The position numbers and the translations under genes are program-made. 64,000 bases of DNA from Porpolomopsis calyptriformis. Lineage: Eukaryota > Basidiomycota > Agaricomycetes > Agaricales > Hygrophoraceae. The notes under the pieces are model-generated. The model had not been told where the DNA came from. It searched no databases and was given only the letters and a program-made list of their open reading frames with translations. Of the stretch, positions 56,034 to 64,000 are shown one piece after another; within the stretch, counting starts at the first letter, position 1; every line of letters starts with the position of its first letter. The stretch covers positions 3,577,098 to 3,641,097 of the forward strand of contig OX621164.1 of assembly GCA_951640195.1 (NCBI GenBank), in the 5' to 3' direction.

Positions 56034-59000
56034 TTAGCTACTAGATTGCTCTGATCCTGGCTCATCTGTGTACTCTAATGAATCGGAATCGGAATCAGAC
56101 TCTAAATCTGCCCGTTCCCTAGCAGCCTTGACTCTTGACTGAGATCTACCTACTATATGTCTTCCTGAACCTGAATCTTCTCTCTCCGCATCTTTCCTAG
56201 CAGCGTTCATTCTTGACCGAGTTATCCGCACACCACTCACCCCCTTTCTTCCCTCGTCTTTCTGGGCAGCCTTGGCCTTTGAGCGAGTAACCCTAACCTG
56301 TTGCTCTTTCCCGCTCTCTGAACCTGAAGGATTGTTGTCTGCTTTCTGTCTCACAGGAGGCTTTCGTTTTTGGTAGATTTTGGCAGACTTTCGGCTCCGA
56401 ATAGGTGGTTTTATCGATCTCCCCAAGGTTTCATCTAGTCGTCTCTGAAGTATATTCTTTGAAGCATGAGGCCTTTTTAGGACCTGAGTTCGTGGACGCG
56501 CAGCCACCTCTTTCCCAATTTCTTCAATCCGATAGAACTTTGAATTCGAAATAAAGTTGATCTTGCCTGATTTCATCCCCCATATGACTTGTTTCCCCTT
56601 TTTATTCGATAGGCCACCTACAGGAAGGCATTGTAACTGGCCAAATATATTGTCCAATTCACGGCAGAGCTGATCACCTTCATCCATATCCCAATCCACA
56701 AGATATTGGTGGTAAGTGGAGATATATCCTCCAGGCTGGGTGTATGGTTTCCAGACTGAATTCTCTGGGATCTGGATAGTTTGTTCAGGGAAGAAGGTTG
56801 CCCGACGTGCTGAAAATGATAGATCATGGGAGTGACTCAAAGGAAGCTTTCCTTTAAGGCCACAGCTCGAAGGAAGGAATCGGCAATGGTCAATGCCTAT
56901 GATATGCTGAATCGCAGGTACCGTCCAAGTCTCCATTGCTTCCTGAACTGTGGTTGGCTTGGGTAAAACACCTGCTGATGCAAACTGCTCTGCCAGACTT
57001 AGCCACAGCTGATGCGTGAACTCAACAAACAACAGCTTTGTGTAAAGCAGTTCAGGAGCTTCCCAGTCATCATCCAACCTCCATTCCCTAAGGAAAATCT
57101 CTGGCTCGGTTTCCAACAGTTTCTGAATTCTTGACCAAGATGGATCAGGACCCCAAGGGCACGCATCTTGCTGATACATTTGAATAAGGTGATATGGCTG
57201 GTTGGCTTGAGTTGCCTGTGGCTTCTTCAAGGACTGTCCATACGCTTGGATAACCTCAGCTGGATCCTCCTCCGGTAGTTCTCTTAGAGATAGCACTCCT
57301 TTCTTCAACTTGAGGTCGTGAAGAAAGAACATTCCGAACCTCCACATTATCGAACTGAAACGAAGGTCTCGCAACACATCATTCAAGAATGTGTGCTTTA
57401 TCCTTGGCGTGACCATGGTGTGCTTAATCAGGTGGATGATAAGCGTAGCCATCATCCCATAGTTGCTTGGTCGATTTCGTGAAAGGTGTAGTTGGACGTT
57501 TTGAAACTCTGCTAGCCTTCTTGCCAACAACTTGAAAAAGAGGCTCGACTTGATCCAAATGATAGGGTCAGACGACATATAGTCTTGTGCCTGGCAATTA
57601 TTAGACATTTCTAGTTTGCAGTTATTTCGCTGCTTACCTTTTCAGATGCTACATCAAGAAGCTTTATAATGGCTAACCCACTCCCTCTAACTTCTTCTCT
57701 AACGCCGAATGACTGGATTTGAGAAGATTGAAACAGCTTTTTCCAGTGATCACAGCTAGTCATGAATCGGTCATTTGTCTTGACTGCATCACAGTCATCA
57801 CATAGGTAGTTCGTTTGGCCAGGAAGTCGCACCACCTCAAAGCAAAGGTTGTAGCTGGATCGGAAGCAAAGGTGTACAAGCCGACTTTTCTTCAACTTGG
57901 TTTCAGCCTGTCTCCCTCCATAAGCTCCAAACATGGCAGTATAATGGGTCATTCCTTTTTTCATCCCCATAAGGTCGTACGAGTCGTCGATCCTATCTAA
58001 CCTCCACAGCCCTACCAATGGCTCCTGATCCTCCCTAGAAGGAGGATGGTATGAAATCCCAAGATCAAGCAAGAGTTCTCCATGCGATCGGTCCTTCATA
58101 TAATCCCAGTCCATGTTAGGAATCATCGAACAGAGTGCCTGATATATATTCTCGGTTGGGTGGTGCTGCTTAGAGAGCAGTTTGATACCTCGAGCATCTA
58201 CAACAAAGAAAAAGGACCCGAATCGGCCTAGGAGATCGGGCTGGTTATTTATGATGTCGCAGAGAGTGGTTCGCATGGAAGAAAATGCTTCAGGTGTGAG
58301 GGGAATGGTCTTGGTCGTACGTCTTGTCCCTATTTTCCATTGGAGATTACTGACGCTTGTAGGAAGATACTCCATAATTCCGGTGTAGTTGGCTAAAACC
58401 ACTGGCAGAGCAGGCATGATCACTTGTGAGAACCACAACTCCTGTACCTCCCTTGGCATCAGAGTAGTCATTCTATGCGTTCCTGGGTCTTTCCTAATCA
58501 TACGAGGGAAGAAGACGTAGGTGTTAAATTGGCCTGATCCTTGACCCATCTGCCCGAAATGGGTATGTGGCAAGGCACTAAGTGGATACCTTTTAGACCT
58601 CTGCCTAGGATTTCGAGTGGTAGGTGGTTGTAGAACCTGGACATAGACATGATTGTTGATAGAGAATGGAGGTTTGTCGTCTAACAGTGGAAGAAGGTGA
58701 ATATTGATTGGACCAATGAACTGTGGTTTATGCGTGACCCATATGACGCTGTCGATATCCACCGACACTGACACTTCTTCATCGTCCAGGTTTACTCTAT
58801 CCTTCTCCAAGTCGAAGTAGATGAATTTGTTGTTGCGTGCTTTACCTTTTACAAACACACCCTGGCTCTCTGATGTCCCTTCCACCCCTCCCGCCTCATC
58901 CAACATATCCTGAGCACCCATCACAGTCACATCTGGGTTGTCCATAGCTGGTAGGGAATTCAGCACCTCAGAAGAATGAGAAGATAACGAGGATGGGTAT

Positions 59001-61389
59001 GCAACTGGAGATGATGGTAAACATCCACTTGCTTGATCACTTGAATCCCAGTGTGGAAGAAGGTGGTCATTGAGGAGAACCGGTTCCTGGTTATTGAACA
59101 TAGAGAAAAAATCGGCCTGCAACCTATAGCCTCTATCCCTCCAGATACTCCAGTGCTTGCCCAATACAAGCATTCCATTGGTGTCAAAGGTCCACGTGTT
59201 TGGAATGATATCAGCTTGATCCTCGGAGCAAACCAACATAGCTGATTCGTAGTCATCAAAAGGCTGCTCATCAACGCTTGTTGCTAATGCTTCTTCACCC
59301 CCATTCCCATTTAGCTCAACCTCTGGAAGTTGGATTTCAGGTAGAGACCTTCTGGAAGGCTGAGGTGGTAGGTTGATTACAATGGAATCATCATCGTTGT
59401 CATCATTGTCATTGTCATTGTCATTGTTGTCGTCATTGCTGGCATTGCCATCCTTGTCGTGACTATCCAGAAGATGGCCTAGTTGATTAATATAGGTAGC
59501 CTCTTTAGATTGATTATCACAGGTAATCGGAATGAGATAATACTCACACTTCATACGAGCAGTTGCAAGCGCAAGTGCTATTACCTCGAAACGCTTGAAT
59601 TTTAAAAGCCCAGCCTTCATATCATTCACAACCTCAGAATTGGGTTCCATGGAATACCGAAGCAGGGTCTGAGTCTTGTTCCAGAAGTCATATGATTTTT
59701 GTACAGTTTGAAGTGCAGTGAGAAATATTCTCTCTCGCATCGCATGAACACATTGCAATTTGGGTGCAAGTGGGTGTTGGTTAATGTCTGTGGAATACAT
59801 CCAACCATTATCAAAGATTTCTTGGCAAAGCGATGCCATCCAGGAACCAGTGTCGGCCTCACTCTGTTGAAATATGTATATGAATATGCTTCTTCTGTAT
59901 AGAAACGAGATTTTCACCGTATTCCAATTCGGTTCGATTACTTGGGGACCTCGCTCATCCAACTCACTACCCAGGATCCACCCAAACACATTAGCAATAG
60001 CCCTCCAATAGTAGTTGCCATTCCACTCCGTCCAATCTGAGTACATATTGGTTTCGAGTGGAGCTCCATGGCTAAAAACAAGAACCTTCTCCTGCTGGTA
60101 ATCAAATAAAGCTAGCCTTTGGGTTGCAGAAGATTGCCATGATAGTGGAGGGAAAAATAACACAGGCTTTTTCGGGATAGCAACGTGAGGTGGAAGAAGG
60201 AGAGTTTTATGGATTTCGGTAGACAGGATGTCTTCTTCTTCTCTTATTACCCTGCTCACCGTTTCCGAGTCTAGATAGTAGGAATATCTCTGAGATGGCA
60301 TCTGGGGTTGAATGGACATATACCATGATTTCAAAAGGTAAATTTCTATGACCGCGTGATCCAGGTGGTTTCCAGGCTTAGCAGATCCCAATGATTGACA
60401 AGCTGAAGCCCATATCCTTGGATCTGCTAGCTTCGTGTCTAATATCCTTAATGAGTCTAATCACCACCAATAATATAAGAACATACCTATAAAAAGCTCT
60501 TGCTCAGATCGTGGTAGATTCAATCGAATGGCATTTTTTGCTAGTAAATGAGAATGAGCGCTGTCACTTTCACTGGATCCAATGAAATCTGATCCGTTAT
60601 TGCTAGCTGGCGACAATGATCGGCTTGTTGAGCTTCTAAAAGTTTAGTATTTAACCTAACATTTCGAATGATAGATTTATTCACCGGTGTCTGGTTTCAA
60701 ATCGCGAGTTGTTCCTTCTAATATCCACCGAAGGCTCTGAAGGAGAGCTATAATCACTAAACCTAACCAGTATTAATACGCAAGTATCTTATGATTTCTC
60801 TTAAAATACATACCATGCTTTCGCCACCTGGAAAATAAATAAATGTAAGTTATTATTGTCATAGGTTAATTGAGACATACAGCGTCATTATCCTTTCTAC
60901 TTATTGCGTTTTGGACCCTTGAAGGACCTGGCTGGGGACCTAAGGGAGCCAATGGAGGTATCGATATATATTGCTGATCCGAATTCTGGATGTTAAGATG
61001 ATTTAGGCTAATTAACGTTGTCTGTAATAATGTGAGCACTTTAACCTTGAAAACAGATATACACTTACTGAGTATACTGGCTTTTTGTTGATTAATATAT
61101 GTTTTTTGGAAGGCATATGTTTTTCTCCTAGCATCGGTATTGGCATTGGCATCTTCTCTGCACAAGGCATATTCAGGATATTACGTATATCACTATCATC
61201 TGAACCACTAGAAGTCGAATCCCCTTCCTGGTTTATTATGGTTTTATTAGCCTCGTAATGATTTAATTGTGTGAATCGAATTAGATACATAACTACTAGG
61301 GATAGGCTTACCTTGGCTAGTGAGGACATAGCTATGATCCTATCTATATCACTGTCATAATCTGCACCTTCATTTGCCTGGTTTGCCAT
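56034..61389 (-). CDS. very large unrecognised protein (about 1,600-1,700 aa)
   Basis: Starts MANQANEGADYDSDIDRIIA at 61389, with several small exons to about 60400 (SDDSDIRNILNMPCAEKM; ISIPPLAPLGPQPGPSRVQ), then a 900-codon exon and, across a GTAAGC..CCAG intron (about 57600-57640), a 500-codon exon ending at 56034. Blocks: WTEWNGNYYWRAIANVFGWI, WTFDTNGMLVLGKHWSIWRD, VDIDSVIWVTHKPQFIGPIN, HTHFGQMGQGSGQFNTYVFF, a CDDCDAVKTNDRFMTSCDHW cysteine cluster, and a basic tail with three related repeats (RVTRSKAKAA, RITRSRMNAA, GRSQSRVKAA), possibly DNA/RNA binding. An acidic Asp/Asn run (DDNDDDSIV) sits mid-protein. No nuclease, helicase or transposase motif that I can name. Almost intact over 5 kb, so under recent selection. 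It shares a 130-bp divergent promoter with the BAH-PHD gene. Confidence 0.75.
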
Positions 61390-61518
61390 ATTGGAGGTTA
61401 AGATCGAGAGCTATGTTTGTGCAATAGTCGAGACAAAGTGTATCTACATTCACGTGACATATATATAGCTGTGGGAATATAATACGAATAATCAACATTG
61501 GTCCGTAGATTTATTATT

Positions 61519-62884
61519 ATGGCACCTACAACCGAGGAAAAACAATGGAAATCTGCAAAAGTCGTAGAATACCTCGAGGTTCCTAATCCAAATGATGGTG
61601 AGATATCACCTATGCCTTGTTCTATTTGTTCCGAATCAAAACTTTATAGGCTCTCCTTGCAAATTCGTTAAGAATGACTTGTAAGTGTTTATCGATAATG
61701 CTTGAATAGTAGTCATTTGATTATTTCCCTCAAACACAGCTGCCTCATCCGTCACCTTGGCCTCCATGCAAAGGAAGAAAATAATATTATAATGGACGAC
61801 TACTGGAAAGGTTTGATCCTACAAATAAGAAAAACTACTAAGGTGATACACCTGCTCAAGCTACCCTACCCAATGTTGACAATGTGCTTTAGAACAAGTA
61901 TCTTGCTAAGGTTTCATGGATGTATACAGCCAAGCAGTTGTTGGAGAGAAGTGATGTTAAGGCTGATACTAAAAGGTTGCATCTCAAAACCTACTCCTTC
62001 TCCTGTCACTCTATGTTCTTCTTACTCTTGACAGGTATATAAACACATTTGGAAAGCAAGAGCTGTGTGGCTCTGATTCTACAGATATCATTGATGCGCA
62101 AGCCTTGGAAGGTGAGGGTTATTATATCGAGAAGCAGATATAAAAGAATGAACTGAACTGAACTGAAAATTAAACTGTAGATACAATCGACATTGTTATT
62201 ATTAAAAATCAGATTGAAGATCAACCTCCAGTAACCGCGTATTACATGCGGTAAGCTTGACGATAATACCAACCCATCTATTATACTAAAATTTCTATTA
62301 GATACTTCTGGGATGGGCATAGGCAGGCATTGAAGGTGCATTCATTGAACTAAACATATACCCTGTAGTAATCTATTGGGTGGTAGGGCGAGCCAGAAAT
62401 ATGTGGCGCAACTCACTGTTATTCACTTTGGTCCCCCGATACAGAGGAACAACGCTACTGCTGGTCCTGCAAAAGATGGTCCCATCTTACTTGCCTAGGA
62501 ACCCCTGCCAACATTACCCAGCAGCAGTATCTTAACAATCTCTATGCTATAGAGAAGTTTGCCGACACCCCAAAAATTATACTTCAAGTTGCTTTCCAAC
62601 CCACAGCTAGGGGAGGTCTCACTTATTTTACAGCCGGAAATATTAGGATCGTGAACAAGGCTAGAAAGTTGCTTTCTTCACAGGAACGCAGTGTCGTCCA
62701 AGCCTCTGGATGGATAGCTGCTCACCTCATTGAGGAGTCTCGGTTAAATATGATAGACACTGACTGGGAAAACTGGCTTGAGGCAGAATTCGGCATAGAT
62801 AACACAGACTCTTATGAGCCATTAGTCGTTACAGACCAAACATACTATACTTGCCCTCGGTGTAGCTCAGATTTGCTTATTTGA
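61519..62884 (+). CDS. BAH-PHD chromatin-reader protein
   Basis: Begins MAPTTEEKQWKSAKVVEYLE. A Cys/His stretch (SPCKFVKND, CLIRHLGLHAKEE) precedes a BAH-like core: DDYWKGLILQIRKTTK, then across a 51-nt intron (GTGATA..TTTAG) NKYLAKVSWMYTAKQLLERS, TFGKQELCGSDSTDIIDAQA, IDIVIIKNQIEDQPP and AYYMRYFWDGHRQ. A PHD-type finger follows: EICGATHCYSLW, RYCWSCKRWSHLTCLG, closing with TYYTCPRCSSDLLI (C-x4-C, CxxC, HxxC, CxxC). Between the two finger halves lies a 150-residue insert (RGGLTYFTAGNIRIVNKARK). BAH and PHD modules bind nucleosomes and histone tails. This combination is typical of multicopy, repeat-associated basidiomycete genes. The splicing near 62340-62360 is not fully resolved. No disabling mutation is needed once introns are removed. 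Confidence 0.72.
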
Positions 62885-62956
62885 TACCTTACCATTCTTC
62901 TAGCTTATCTAATACCTACTATCCTTCACCGTGTTGCTGCTAAAAACTCAGCTATT

Positions 62957-64000
62957 ATGTTCCCCTCCACTATAAAACAAAGTGCAACAGATCTAATGGA
63001 TGGAATACTGAAAGCAAAGAGAATCGTCGTGCTCTGTGGTAAATCGACCCATCATCATGTTTCATTCAAATACTTACCTACTCTCTAGGAGCAGGAATAT
63101 CCGTGGCTGCAGGTATTCCATGTTTTAGAGGACCAGACGGCTTATATACTGGCAACGCACTATCTGGATTTACCGGAGTCAACCTGACTGATCTGCTTAC
63201 TAGCTCATCCCTCGTAGTGAGAAATATATGTTCAAGTGAGGATTAGTTGACCAAGTTAATGTTCTAGACCCAAAAGCAACAATCACTGCATTGTCAGCTC
63301 ATTGCCACCCTTGCTGAGAAAGCGGCGATCGCACAACCCACTGCCTTCCACCATTTCCTTCGTGCTCTAGACCTCCAAGGAGTGTTACTCCGTGTTTACA
63401 CTCAAAATATCGATGGTTTGGAGCTCAAGGCTGGGTTACATATGTCCTCAGAAATTCACCCCAGTGATGGACCAGCCTGATGCATTCCATTGCATGGATC
63501 CCTAGAGGAACTACGATGCCCTGGCTGCTCCTCCATTTTTATCCTCGAACCATACTACCCCTCTTTGAAAGAGGGCCAACTACCAGAATGCACTGAATGT
63601 CAAATCAATATGGAAAAGAGGGTAGAGCAGGGCAAACGCAGAACGACTGTGCCTCGACTCCGACCCAATATCATTCTTTACGGAGAACCACATCCTCGAG
63701 GAGAAGAAATAGCAAACGTGCAGCAAAATGATCTTGGGTTAACTACCACCCCCAGTCGCCAACTAGATCTTCTCCTTGTGGTTGGCACTAGCTTGAAAGT
63801 GAAGGGTACTACTGACTTTATCAAGCAGTCCGCTAGAATCTTAGCAAAAAATTCCCCCAAATCCAGTTTACAAGCATCGCCTCAAGTTATATATCTCAAT
63901 AATACCTTTACAAACACAGCTACGTGGGCTGGTATATTCGACGCTTGGATAGACATGGACTGTGAAGAGTTTGCACGGTTGGCATTGAAAAGGATGGAGG
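62957..64000 (+). CDS. Sir2-family sirtuin (NAD-dependent deacylase), 3' end beyond window
   Basis: Starts MFPSTIKQSATDLMDGILKA. The NAD-binding block GAGISVAAGIPCFRGPDGLY (Gly completed across an intron) matches the GAGxSxxxGIPDFRG signature with Cys for Asp. AQPTAFHHFLRALD and LRVYTQNIDGLELKAGL carry the TQNID motif. Then IPLHGSLEELRCPGCSS, where HG is the catalytic His and CxxC binds zinc (second pair CTECQ). It continues ILYGEPHPRGEE, LDLLLVVGTSLKVKG and QVIYLNN. A TGA at 63478-63480 sits directly before CIPLHG where relatives have a residue (often Arg): either a true nonsense codon, from CGA, or an unrecognised intron. Same strand as and 73 bp behind the BAH-PHD gene. Confidence 0.75.

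Noticed and set aside
61840..61900. TAG within the BAH region, suggesting a broken gene
   Set aside because: It is the end of a 51-nt GTGATA..TTTAG intron; splicing joins IRKTTK to NKYLAKVSW in phase.

Overview
The window looks like nuclear DNA of a filamentous basidiomycete, most likely an Agaricomycete. Genes are densely packed on both strands, with many 45-65 nt GT..AG introns and some micro-exons, and the families are fungal (MYND finger, fungal tetraspanin, Mau2/Scc4, Dsk2, Crinkler, chromovirus). Exon joins given here were read by eye from splice signals, reading frame and family conservation; no alignment was run, and single-base errors in coordinates are possible.

Region 1 (1-25.7 kb) is mostly ordinary housekeeping sequence: a decayed chromate transporter, an HNH-domain gene, a MYND-finger gene, an NCS1 purine-cytosine permease, a small protein, a kinase-like fragment beside a 70-nt palindrome, ubiquilin/Dsk2 (with an unusual set of GC-AG introns), the Ind1/NUBPL iron-sulfur ATPase, a tetraspanin, the cohesin loader Mau2, a secreted Cys-rich NucA/NucB-type nuclease, a probable XPF-like meiotic protein, a tiny secreted peptide, and cofactor-independent phosphoglycerate mutase (iPGM).

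Region 2 (25.7-45.0 kb) is a rearranged island. A Crinkler (CRN) gene with ubiquitin-like header, P-loop NTPase and nuclease-like C-terminus lies between the iPGM 5' end and a second, start-less copy of that 5' end (a 297-bp direct repeat), as if a 3-kb cassette had split a head-to-head gene pair. A second, partial CRN copy lies inverted at 38.3-45.0 kb, cut off just after Walker A, and is itself split by a complete Ty3/gypsy chromovirus (112-bp LTRs, 5-bp target duplication). Between the copies are an unrecognised gene, an AhpC/TSA-like gene sharing an 80-bp promoter with an ISWI remodeler, and a GH105-like hydrolase without signal peptide.

Region 3 (45-49.6 kb) holds a DUF6914-like gene, an APH-type kinase, a CstF-64-like factor without RRM, and the N-terminal half of beta-COP, which stops where repeats begin.

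Region 4 (49.6-64 kb) looks more AT-rich and repetitive: an 82-nt palindrome plus 23-24-bp minisatellite, a broken Cys6-type zinc protein, a 14-unit satellite of 141-151-bp period, a very large unrecognised gene, and divergently from it a BAH-PHD chromatin reader followed by a sirtuin. This resembles a mobile or selfish domain carrying its own chromatin tools, and it runs off the right edge.
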